DNA from: Sphingobacteriaceae bacterium
GTDB lineage: Bacteria; Bacteroidota; Bacteroidia; Sphingobacteriales; Sphingobacteriaceae
Length of the DNA: 64,000 nucleotides
Direction of reading: 5' to 3'
Assembly: GCA_029266635.1 (NCBI GenBank)
Contig: JAQSWM010000009.1
Location: forward strand, 62,001-126,000
Below the pieces are notes generated by a model. It had not been told where the DNA came from, ran no database searches, and was given only the letters and a program-made list of their open reading frames with translations. This document shows, piece after piece, positions 45,053-53,072 of the stretch. Numbering within the stretch: the stretch's first letter is position 1; each line of letters opens with the position of its first letter. Position numbers and translations under genes: made by a program.

Positions 45053-45742
45053 TTAAATAAATTTTATCCCTTCATGTTCTAAGCGCTTATAATTCTCTTC
45101 ATCGAAGATGTAGTAAAATGCCCCTTTCTTCGAGGAAGCTTTATCTTTTTCGTTCAACTTGATCAGGATATTCAGTGAAAGAAGCTTTCGGCTGAAATTC
45201 CGTTTGTCCATCTTGGAATCGTAAATAGCTTCATATAAGTTCTGCAATTGTGGCAAAGTAAATTTCGCTGGCAATAGTGCGAAGCCGACCGGATGGTTGG
45301 CAGCTTTGCTCCTGATATGCTCAAGTGCAGCTTTCATCATTGTATTATGGTCGAATATGAGCTCCGGCACATCCTTGAGGCTGTACCATTGCGCATTATG
45401 GGTAAACATAAGCTGCTGACTATAATCATTGATGTTTATCAAAGCGAAATAAGCAATCGACAGCACACGCCCGCCCGGATCCCTATTAACGTCTGCAAAG
45501 CAATGTAACTGCTCCATGTAAATATTATCAAGCCCGGTAAGCCTGTTCAATATCCGCACAGCTGCATCATCAGCGCTTTCGTCTTGGTGAATGAAGCCTC
45601 CCATCAACGACCATTTCCCAATCTGCGGTTCAAAATCCCGCTTTATCAGTAAAGCTTTCAGTTCCGATCCATCAAACCCAAACACAATGCAATCTACTGC
45701 TACCAGTAGGCTATCATATTTTTCATAATGGACAATCGACAT
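45053..45742 (-). CDS. araR: Nudix-fold transcriptional regulator of arabinose use (AraR type)
   Basis: This 229-residue protein has a Nudix-like domain (1-150) and a C-terminal winged-helix-like domain (about 160-229, LPQLQNLYEAIYDSKMDKRN). The Nudix box at 49-71 keeps Gly49, Glu55, Arg63 and Gly70, but the metal-binding glutamates are replaced by Ile64, Arg67 and Leu68, so hydrolysis is unlikely. That pattern and the position behind araBDA match the Bacteroides AraR regulators, which bind L-arabinose and repress ara genes. It follows araA by 12 bases. Confidence 0.85.
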   Translation of the reverse strand: MSIVHYEKYDSLLVAVDCIVFGFDGSELKALLIKRDFEPQIGKWSLMGGFIHQDESADDAAVRILNRLTGLDNIYMEQLHCFADVNRDPGGRVLSIAYFALININDYSQQLMFTHNAQWYSLKDVPELIFDHNTMMKAALEHIRSKAANHPVGFALLPAKFTLPQLQNLYEAIYDSKMDKRNFSRKLLSLNILIKLNEKDKASSKKGAFYYIFDEENYKRLEHEGIKFI

Positions 45743-45754
45743 GGAAGCGGCTGA

Positions 45755-47242
45755 TTAACGATAATAGATTTCGTTCCACCTCAGTTCATTCTTGAAGTGA
45801 TAAATATCTGTGCCCTTTCCGATGCGCAGGAACTCAATTCCGGCTATGTCGGCGAAATCATTCATGTGCTGCCAGGTAAGGTTCTGACTGTAGCAGGTGT
45901 GATGTGCGCCGCCCGCCAAAATCCAGGCTGTGCAAGCGGTGTTCATATCAGGCTGGGGTTTCCAGAGCACGCGGGCAACGGGAAGCTTTGGCAACTCATG
46001 CTCGGGAGCGATGGCATCCACTTCGTTTACCAGTATCCTGAAATGATTTCCCATATCTACTACAGATGCATTGATCGCGGGTCCCGCTGCCGAATTAAAC
46101 ACCAGCCTTACCGGATCTTCCTTCCCGCCAATCCCCAACGGATGCACTTCGCACGATGGCTTTCCATCAGCAATAGATTCACATATCTCAAGCATGTGAG
46201 CGCCTAAAACCATGTTATTTTGCGGCTCAAAGTGATAGGTATAATCTTCCATGAACGAGTTTCCTCCGCTCAGACCCGCTCCCATCATTTTCATGGTGCG
46301 CACCAAAGCAGCGGTTTTCCAGTCACCTTCCCCGGCAAAGCCATAACCTTTTGCCATCAGCCTTTGAACTGCCAAGCCAGGCAATTGCACCATTCCGTGT
46401 AAATCTTCAAATGTGTCAGTGAACGCCTTAAATCCGCCATCGTGTAAAAAGGCAAGCAGCCCCGCCTCAATCTTTGCAGCCTCAACTAACGACTGACGCT
46501 TCTCTCCGCTCTTCAATAGAGCAGGTGTAAGCGTATAACTATCTTCGTATTCCTGTAGCAGTTGGTTCACGGCACTTTCAGGCACATCATTGATCACTTT
46601 CACCAGATCTCCGACTCCGTAGCCATTTACGGAATAGCCAAATTTCATTTCAGCTTCAACCTTATCGCCTTCCGTAACTGCTACAAAGCGCATGTTATCG
46701 CCAAAGCGAGCGACTTTTGCCCCTTGCAAATCATGCCAGCCGAGAGCAGCCCTGCACCACGTGCCGATTTGCTCCAGAGCCTGTGGATCCTGCCAATGAC
46801 CCACAACCACTTTCCTGTTCATTCTCATCCGCGAAACCATAAATCCGAACTCGCGGTCGCCGTGAGCGCTCTGGTTCAGGTTCATGAAATTCATATCAAT
46901 ACTGTTCCACGGAATGTCTCTGTTGAATTGCGTGTGGAAGTGGAGCATAGGTTTCTGCAGCACTTTCAGCCCCGAAATCCACATCTTGGCAGGAGAAAAC
47001 GTATGCATCCAGGCGATAATGCCAATGCAATTGCCTGTAGAATTAGCCTCCTGAACAACGCTATAGATTTCTTCCGTACTTTTTACTACAGGCTTGAAGA
47101 CCACCTTCACGGGGATAGCCTGCGACTTGCCCAGTGCCCCCGCTATGGCTGTAGAATCTTCAGCAACCTGCCTGAGTATTTCATCGCCATACAGATGCTG
47201 GCTGCCAGTAACAAACCATACCTCAAAGTTTTTCAGTTCCAT
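45755..47242 (-). CDS. araA: L-arabinose isomerase
   Basis: The 495-residue enzyme converts L-arabinose to L-ribulose. The N-terminus [16 protein letters not shown] is diagnostic, and the stretches [29 protein letters not shown] and [20 protein letters not shown] cover the active-site region, with HHTCYSQNL near the C-terminus. Length and all key blocks are normal. It is the third gene of araB-araD-araA, six bases after araD. Confidence 0.97.
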   Translation of the reverse strand: MELKNFEVWFVTGSQHLYGDEILRQVAEDSTAIAGALGKSQAIPVKVVFKPVVKSTEEIYSVVQEANSTGNCIGIIAWMHTFSPAKMWISGLKVLQKPMLHFHTQFNRDIPWNSIDMNFMNLNQSAHGDREFGFMVSRMRMNRKVVVGHWQDPQALEQIGTWCRAALGWHDLQGAKVARFGDNMRFVAVTEGDKVEAEMKFGYSVNGYGVGDLVKVINDVPESAVNQLLQEYEDSYTLTPALLKSGEKRQSLVEAAKIEAGLLAFLHDGGFKAFTDTFEDLHGMVQLPGLAVQRLMAKGYGFAGEGDWKTAALVRTMKMMGAGLSGGNSFMEDYTYHFEPQNNMVLGAHMLEICESIADGKPSCEVHPLGIGGKEDPVRLVFNSAAGPAINASVVDMGNHFRILVNEVDAIAPEHELPKLPVARVLWKPQPDMNTACTAWILAGGAHHTCYSQNLTWQHMNDFADIAGIEFLRIGKGTDIYHFKNELRWNEIYYR

Positions 47243-47248
47243 AATATG

Positions 47249-47947
47249 TTATTGGCCGTAGTAAGAATTTGGACCATGTTTTCGTTCAAAATGCTTGTTT
47301 ATCAATGCATCCTTCAGCCTTAAAGCGGAAGGATTGATTTGTTCTGTGAGATAAGCCATACGGGCGATTTCTTCAAGCACCTTGGCATTATAAACCGCCT
47401 TCTTTGCTGTTGCTCCCCAGGTAAATGGCGCATGATTTCCAACCAACACCATTTCTATTTCCTGGTAAGAAATACTGCTCTCTTGCAGGCAATTAATGAT
47501 CTGGAAACCGGTTTGATATTCATAATCTCCTTTGATCATCTCGTCGCTCATGGGCGGCGCACAGGGTATGTCGGAAGTGGAATGATCAGCATGCGTAGTG
47601 CCGTAGATCGGGATATTCCGGTTGGCCTGCGCCCAGGCAGTAGCATAAGTTGAGTGTGTATGCACAATGCCGCCTATGTTTTCCCAATTTTTGTATAAGA
47701 CAGCGTGGGTGTTGGTGTCGGAGGAAGGACGGAGATCGCCCTCTACTATTTTGCCTTCAAAATCAAGGATCACCATTTTATCCGCAGAAAGTTCCTCGTA
47801 CGGAACACCGCTCGGCTTTATGGCAAAAACTCCATTCTGATGATCAGCCACGCTCACATTCCCAAACGTAAAAACCACCAGCCCGAGCGCTGGCAACTGC
47901 ATGTTTGCCTCGAAAGCTTCTTCTTTAACTGATGCGTATTTACTCAT
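47249..47947 (-). CDS. araD: L-ribulose-5-phosphate 4-epimerase
   Basis: From ATG 47947 the enzyme has 232 residues and makes D-xylulose-5-phosphate, the last step of the arabinose pathway. The class II aldolase-type motifs VVFTFGNVSVAD, IKPSGVPYEEL, GGIVHTHSTYATAWAQ (zinc His pair) and PIYGTTHADH are seen. An in-frame extension to 48037 would overlap araB and is not supported. The chosen start overlaps the araB stop by eight bases, showing coupling. Confidence 0.95.
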   Translation of the reverse strand: MSKYASVKEEAFEANMQLPALGLVVFTFGNVSVADHQNGVFAIKPSGVPYEELSADKMVILDFEGKIVEGDLRPSSDTNTHAVLYKNWENIGGIVHTHSTYATAWAQANRNIPIYGTTHADHSTSDIPCAPPMSDEMIKGDYEYQTGFQIINCLQESSISYQEIEMVLVGNHAPFTWGATAKKAVYNAKVLEEIARMAYLTEQINPSALRLKDALINKHFERKHGPNSYYGQ

Positions 47948-49628
47948 GGCCGGCTGATGGAGTTTGGCTTTCGATGAACTGGCCAAAGGCGATGTATTTT
48001 TTATAGCGGGTCTCGTAAATCCTGGCTCTGTTCGCATCGGGGTAATATTTTTTCTCGAACCCGCTGCCCATCGCTTTCATTGCATCTTCAACTTTTGGAT
48101 AAATGCCTGCCACAGTAGCTGCAAACATCGCCGCCCCCATCGCGGAAGCCTGATCACATTTTTGTATGCATATAGGCATATTCATCACATCCGCCATTAC
48201 CTGCATGATGTAAGGCGACTTTTTAGAAACCCCACCCGAGCCGATCAATCCTTTTATTTTAATTCCCTGCTCAACATACCTGTCAGCGATGCGTTTTGCG
48301 CCAAAGCAGGTTGCCTCAACCAGCGCCCTGAACAAACGCGGGGCATCTGTAGCGAGATTCAGGTTTATCAATCCTCCTTTCAACAACTGATTTCCATCAG
48401 GAGTGCGCCTGCCATTCAGCCAGTCAACAGCAAATTCAGCATTCTCTTCCAGGGGGAGAAATTTAGCTGCTTCGCTCAGCGCAGCTATAATCCTGCCTTT
48501 CATCTCGTCCTGAAGCGCAGTAGCAGTTTCAGTGTCTATGATTGACGATTGCTGCAATAATGTGTTAACAGGCCAGGAGATCAGATTTTGAAACCAAGCA
48601 TATACATCGCCGAAAGCAGATTGCCCCGCTTCAAACCCAATCATTCCTGGCACGATAGAACCCGGAACCTGTCCGCAAATGCCTTTCACGAGTGTGTCTT
48701 TGACCTCGCTAATTGGAGCAACAACCATATCGCAGGTAGAAGTGCCCATTACTTTGCTGAGATAATAAGGTTCAATCTGAGCGCCCACAGCTCCGAAATG
48801 AGCATCCAGAGCTCCAACTCCAATTAAAACATCGGTACTTAAACCAGTCTTGGCTGCCCACTCTGCAGACAAATGCCCGGCGGGCTGGTCGGCGGTGAAA
48901 GTTTCTGTATAAAGCCGGGAGGTAATGCCGCCAAGAAGCGGATCGAGGGAGGAGAAGAGCTCATCCGGCGGAAAGCCATTAAACTCTTCTGCCCATAAAC
49001 ACTTATGCCCGGCAGCGCAGATGCCTGTTTTTATTTTGCTGATGTCGTTTCCGCCAGTCAGCAGGAATGGTATCCAATCGCAATGTTCAACCCACGAAAC
49101 AGCTGCTTTGCGTACTGCTTCATCTTTACGCAAGACGTGCAATATCTTGGCCCAAAACCATTCGGATGAATAAATCCCACCGACAAATTCCAGGTAACTT
49201 ACATCCTGCGAAGCAGCGTGGTCGTTTATTTCCTGAGCTTCCTTTATCGCAGTGTGGTCTTTCCAGAGCACAAACATGGCGTTTGGGTTTTCCGCAAATT
49301 GAGGCAACATGGCCAGTGGCGTGCCGGATTGATCTACTGCCACGGGAGTTGAGCCCGTGGTATCAACCGAAATAGCTTTGATGTTTTTGGCAACCTCCGG
49401 ACCGGCTTTCTGGACGCAATCCCGCAAGGTATGCTCTAAGCCTTCCACATAATCAAGCGGGTGCTGACGGAACTGGTTTTGCGAAACATTGCAATAAAGC
49501 TGCTTCTTCCACCGGGGATAATAGAACACAGACGAACAGACCTCGCTTCCATTGATGGCATTTACAACAATGGAACGCACAGAGTCGGTGCCGAAATCGA
49601 CACCAATAACAAAAGCATCAGCAGGCAT
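47940..49628 (-). CDS. araB: ribulokinase
   Basis: This 562-residue FGGY-type kinase phosphorylates L-ribulose. The ATP-site loop VIGVDFGTDSVRSIVVNA at the N-terminus, the sugar-binding region AISVDTTGSTPVAVDQ and the C-terminal LIGSGGVSKKSPYIMQVMAD are all intact. It is the first gene of araBDA-araR. The likely promoter and operator zone is 49629-49700, with a TGTAAA/TTTACA palindrome at 49679-49691. Confidence 0.96.
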   Translation of the reverse strand: MPADAFVIGVDFGTDSVRSIVVNAINGSEVCSSVFYYPRWKKQLYCNVSQNQFRQHPLDYVEGLEHTLRDCVQKAGPEVAKNIKAISVDTTGSTPVAVDQSGTPLAMLPQFAENPNAMFVLWKDHTAIKEAQEINDHAASQDVSYLEFVGGIYSSEWFWAKILHVLRKDEAVRKAAVSWVEHCDWIPFLLTGGNDISKIKTGICAAGHKCLWAEEFNGFPPDELFSSLDPLLGGITSRLYTETFTADQPAGHLSAEWAAKTGLSTDVLIGVGALDAHFGAVGAQIEPYYLSKVMGTSTCDMVVAPISEVKDTLVKGICGQVPGSIVPGMIGFEAGQSAFGDVYAWFQNLISWPVNTLLQQSSIIDTETATALQDEMKGRIIAALSEAAKFLPLEENAEFAVDWLNGRRTPDGNQLLKGGLINLNLATDAPRLFRALVEATCFGAKRIADRYVEQGIKIKGLIGSGGVSKKSPYIMQVMADVMNMPICIQKCDQASAMGAAMFAATVAGIYPKVEDAMKAMGSGFEKKYYPDANRARIYETRYKKYIAFGQFIESQTPSAGHE

Positions 49629-49678
49629 AATAATTCAGGTATAATTGGTCTGCCCAAAATACAATATTTTCCAATAAG

Positions 49679-49691
49679 TGTAAATTTTACA
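49679..49691. promoter_or_regulatory. palindrome upstream of araB, AraR operator candidate
   Basis: TGTAAATTTTACA is a 13-base palindrome (TGTAAA, T, TTTACA) 51 bases before the araB start codon in an AT-rich leader. AraR, encoded at the end of the operon, is the natural candidate ligand, but AT-rich palindromes also arise by chance. Confidence 0.35.
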
Positions 49692-49827
49692 ATTATATAA
49701 AACCGTATATGTGAGGCTCGGTCAAAAGGTACTTTAGATACCTCAGCGAAAAGATCAATTATCATGAATCAACTCCAACAAATCTTGTGCTCATGGGTTT
49801 AGCTGATGTATCCTAACACCCTAAACC

Positions 49828-50244
49828 ATGGACAAGAGAGTTTTGATTATTGAAGATGATGACGATTTATCAGAGCTTCTCTTTGTAATTCTCGATGACT
49901 CAGGTTGCGAAACACTCCTCATTCACGAGAGTAATTACAAGCAGACTTTAATTGAGTACAAGCCCACGGTTATTTTGCTCGATTACTGGATGGATGAAAT
50001 TGATGGAGACATGATTTGCGCTGACCTCAAAAACGATGAGCGCACGAGGCACATCCCCATAATTCTAGTTTCGGCTGTTCCCGAGCTGGATCACAAGGCC
50101 CTTAAATGTGGTGCAGATGCCTGGATCTCTAAACCTTTTGACATAGCCTCGCTGGAAGTGACTGCCTTTGAATGGATAAAATATGCGAACCAGCAAACTG
50201 CTGAAGCGGAAGAGAATTTACAGGTTCTCCGGAAAGTAGCATAG
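49828..50244 (+). CDS. response regulator receiver protein next to stressosome genes
   Basis: This 138-residue CheY-like protein has the acidic cluster LIIEDDDDLSELL, the phosphoacceptor Asp in VILLDYWMDEIDGD, the switch Ser in IILVSAVPEL and Lys in WISKPFD. No output domain follows. It lies 142 bases ahead of rsbR on the same strand, and a histidine kinase closes the set at 53073-54275, so it is a plausible phosphoacceptor of that kinase. Separate promoter possible. Confidence 0.9.
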   Translation: MDKRVLIIEDDDDLSELLFVILDDSGCETLLIHESNYKQTLIEYKPTVILLDYWMDEIDGDMICADLKNDERTRHIPIILVSAVPELDHKALKCGADAWISKPFDIASLEVTAFEWIKYANQQTAEAEENLQVLRKVA

Positions 50245-50386
50245 TCGCTTTCAGCGGCTTTTAAGCTCAAACGTTATTCTTCCGAATGAATCAATATGCA
50301 TGCAGAGTTGATTTTCAAATCAAGAAAAGGATTGTTACCTTTCCACTTTAGTTATTAATATAGAATCAGTAACCTGTATTTATCAC

Positions 50387-51259
50387 ATGTCATCTAATAA
50401 TTACAAATTGCTACAAAAAAAGAAAAAAGAGGTCCTGGAACTCTGGATGAAAAACCAGCTTGCGGACGAAGGGCTCCGTGAAGACCTCATAAGCAATGAT
50501 GAGCTTCGCAGCCAGTCGGAAGAACTGATTGAGGCGCTAATTGGAAATCTCAGCTCGAACAGCGTTGAAGACATTAACTCAGATGAATGGAGCCCGGTGA
50601 TCGAGATTTTGGGCGGTATAGCCATCACGCGTGCGAGGCAAGGGTTTAGCCCCCGGGAAACGGGAAACTTTGTGTTCTCTTTGAAAGAAGCCTTAATTGA
50701 AGTATTACAAAAAGAACTGAAGAACGATATCCAGGCATTATTTTCAGAAACATTGAAGATAGGCCGGATTATGGATAATCTGAGCGTAGTCACTTTTGAA
50801 ACTTTTATTAAAGGCCGTGAAGAAGTCATTCTTCGCCAAACGGACGAGATCACTGATATTTCAACTCCTGTTATCCGTGTTTGGGACGGCATTCTTGCTT
50901 TGCCAATAATCGGAACCTTAGACAGTGCCCGCACACAGGTTGTGATGGAAAACCTGCTTCAGGAAATTGTAGAAACCGGATCAAGTATTGCTATTTTAGA
51001 TATATCGGGCGTGCCCGCAGTAGATTCGCTTGTTGCACAGCACCTGATCAAAACGGTTAGTGCAACAAGGCTGATGGGCGCTGAATGTATTATTAGTGGC
51101 ATCCGCCCGGAAATTGCTCAAACGGTTGTGCATTTAGGAATTGATCTTTCCAACATTATAACCAAATCGAGCTTAGCAAGCGCACTCGCTTACGCATTTA
51201 AGGTGATGAGGCTTGAGGTGAGAAAGGTAAATGCGGTACAAAAATCTAACTTACTGTAA
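50387..51259 (+). CDS. rsbR: RsbR-type stressosome co-antagonist (STAS)
   Basis: The 290-residue protein has an N-terminal helical, globin-like sensory domain (1-150) and a C-terminal STAS domain (about 165-280). By position, Ser180 (GTLDSARTQ) and Ser214 (VPAVDSLVAQ) match the two phosphorylated Thr of B. subtilis RsbRA, with the same 34-residue spacing, though both are Ser here. It should build the stressosome core with RsbS. Its stop overlaps the rsbS ATG by one base. Confidence 0.88.
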   Translation: MSSNNYKLLQKKKKEVLELWMKNQLADEGLREDLISNDELRSQSEELIEALIGNLSSNSVEDINSDEWSPVIEILGGIAITRARQGFSPRETGNFVFSLKEALIEVLQKELKNDIQALFSETLKIGRIMDNLSVVTFETFIKGREEVILRQTDEITDISTPVIRVWDGILALPIIGTLDSARTQVVMENLLQEIVETGSSIAILDISGVPAVDSLVAQHLIKTVSATRLMGAECIISGIRPEIAQTVVHLGIDLSNIITKSSLASALAYAFKVMRLEVRKVNAVQKSNLL

Positions 51260-51666
51260 TGGATAGAATTCCTATTCTCAGAATGGGGAACTTTTTATTG
51301 GTTACTATACAGGTAGACCTGTATGATCGTTTGGCGCTTACCCTGGAAGCAGACCTTGTCCAAATGGTAAAAAAAACCAATGCAAAAGGTGTCCTGATAG
51401 ATATCTCTGCGGTTTCAATTGTAGATTCCTTTATGGGCCGCATTATTGGCAATATTGCCAGTATGTCTAAAATACTTGATTCTGAAACTGTTGTGGTGGG
51501 CATGCAGCCCGCGGTTGCAATAACTCTCATAGAACTCGGCCTTCCTCTAAAAGGCGTTCATACTGCTCTAGATGTAGAAAAAGGCATGCTCTTGTTGAAG
51601 TCGATGATAGATGAAAATGTAGATGATGCTGATTTAGACGAGCAAGATGATGCTTTCGCTGAGTAA
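51259..51666 (+). CDS. rsbS: RsbS-type stressosome scaffold (STAS)
   Basis: This 135-residue protein is a single STAS domain with an acidic tail (DDADLDEQDDAF). The phosphorylation-site Ser57 in VSIVDSFMG lines up with Ser59 of B. subtilis RsbS. It should lock RsbT in the core until phosphorylated. Its 3' end overlaps rsbT by 20 bases. Confidence 0.88.
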   Translation: MDRIPILRMGNFLLVTIQVDLYDRLALTLEADLVQMVKKTNAKGVLIDISAVSIVDSFMGRIIGNIASMSKILDSETVVVGMQPAVAITLIELGLPLKGVHTALDVEKGMLLLKSMIDENVDDADLDEQDDAFAE

Positions 51667-52060
51667 AGAAACCATCAAAGTCTTAAAAGAGCAGGACGTT
51701 GTGCTTCTGCGGAACCGTGTTAAGGAAGTTGCCGTGAAGATTAAAATGGGGCTGGTGAATCAGACACGCCTCATCACAGCAGCCAGCGAACTCCTGCGAA
51801 ACATGCTTCGGTATGCCAACGGTGGCAACTGTATCGTAGAAATCGTATCGAGTGGCCGTAACAACGGCGTCCGTTTAACTTTCATCGATAAAGGACCGGG
51901 AATACCCGACATTGCTCTCGCGATGAAAGATGGCTATTCTACCGGAAAGAGCCTTGGCCTGGGGCTGCCCGGAACCAAGCGCCTGGTAAACGAATTCGAT
52001 ATTAAAAGCAAAGTTGGCGAGGGCACTACTGTTACCATAATAAAATGGGCAAATGGTTGA
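51647..52060 (+). CDS. rsbT: RsbT-type serine kinase / anti-sigma-like ATPase
   Basis: The 137-residue protein is a GHKL ATPase of the RsbT type. The N-box ASELLRNMLRYANGG, the ATP-lid start FIDKGPGIPD and GLGLGLPGTKRLV are intact. RsbT phosphorylates RsbR and RsbS on stress and then leaves the complex to activate a partner. Two ATGs (51647, 51650) are possible. It overlaps the next gene by eight bases. Confidence 0.9.
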   Translation: MMLSLSKETIKVLKEQDVVLLRNRVKEVAVKIKMGLVNQTRLITAASELLRNMLRYANGGNCIVEIVSSGRNNGVRLTFIDKGPGIPDIALAMKDGYSTGKSLGLGLPGTKRLVNEFDIKSKVGEGTTVTIIKWANG

Positions 52061-53063
52061 CGCAACCCACATAAGCTTTGCAGCAACTGACCGTAGCTAT
52101 TTCTCTTTATTAAAAAAAGAAATACACCGTCGGGCAGAAGAAGTTGGCATTAACAATACGCGGCTCAATGAAATAGACCTGATTGTAGCCGAAATGACAT
52201 CCAATCTTTTTAAGTATGGTCAAAGCGGGGAAATCTTGCTGGGCGTGTTTAGAAATAGCGGTTCGCCGTACATCGAAATCATCAGTATTGACCACGGGCC
52301 GGGCATGGCAAACCCAACCAGAATGATGCAGGATGGAGTTTCCACCACCAACACCATGGGGCACGGCTTGGGGAGCATCAAAAGGTTATCAGACGTATTC
52401 GATCTGTACAGCCTGGTGGGCTGGGGAACCATCGTGTTAAGCAGGGTTTACGATGATCCAAAAGCGGCAAAGGCTAACCAGAAAGTAACAGTAAGGCCGA
52501 TAGTAGTGGCCAAACCCGGCGAAACCCAAAGCGGCGATGGCCTGGTAATAAAGCACAGTGATAAGTATGTTAAAATTATGCTCGCCGACGGGCTTGGGCA
52601 CGGGCCCGAAGCTAATAAAGCCATCAACGAAGCAGCTGCAAGTTTTAAAGTTTTTCCTGAGTTCAGCCCCACGGAAACCTTGCGATTCATTCATGGAAAT
52701 ATTCGGAAAAGCAGGGGCGCTGTAGCAAATGTGATTTGTTTCGATTACGAGAAACGCTCATGGACCTCTACCGGGATCGGCAATATTGCTGTGCGGATGA
52801 TTGGACCGGCTACGTTTCGCAACCATATGTCATACAACGGGATTGTTGGCCACAACATTCCTACATCCATGAATGATCAGCAATATGCTGCGGAACAATA
52901 TAATCAGGTAATTTTGTGCTCGGATGGGATCAAGACACGCTGGGATCTGGTCAAATATCCGCTGATAAGCAAACACGACCTGACAGTGCTGAGCGCTGCG
53001 ATCTATAAAGACCATGCACGAAAGACAGACGATATGTCTGTAGTGGCTATAAAAATTAAATAG
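52053..53063 (+). CDS. ATPase-PP2C fusion phosphatase (RsbX/SpoIIE-like)
   Basis: This 336-residue protein fuses an N-terminal anti-sigma-type ATPase (1-135: LIVAEMTSNLFKYGQSG, ISIDHGPGMANP, TMGHGLGSIKRLSD) to a SpoIIE/PP2C phosphatase (140-336: IMLADGLGHGPEANKA, ILCSDGIKTRWDL, KTDDMSVVAIKI). The metal-binding Asp residues are kept. In stressosome modules, RsbX dephosphorylates RsbR and RsbS, and this fused form probably has that role plus a binding surface. It is followed by the kinase gene after nine bases. Confidence 0.88.
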   Translation: MVDATHISFAATDRSYFSLLKKEIHRRAEEVGINNTRLNEIDLIVAEMTSNLFKYGQSGEILLGVFRNSGSPYIEIISIDHGPGMANPTRMMQDGVSTTNTMGHGLGSIKRLSDVFDLYSLVGWGTIVLSRVYDDPKAAKANQKVTVRPIVVAKPGETQSGDGLVIKHSDKYVKIMLADGLGHGPEANKAINEAAASFKVFPEFSPTETLRFIHGNIRKSRGAVANVICFDYEKRSWTSTGIGNIAVRMIGPATFRNHMSYNGIVGHNIPTSMNDQQYAAEQYNQVILCSDGIKTRWDLVKYPLISKHDLTVLSAAIYKDHARKTDDMSVVAIKIK

Positions 53064-53072
53064 TCAGCATAT

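Noticed and set aside
46562-47323. 253-codon plus-strand frame opposite araA
   Set aside because: Antisense to a canonical L-arabinose isomerase and without motifs.
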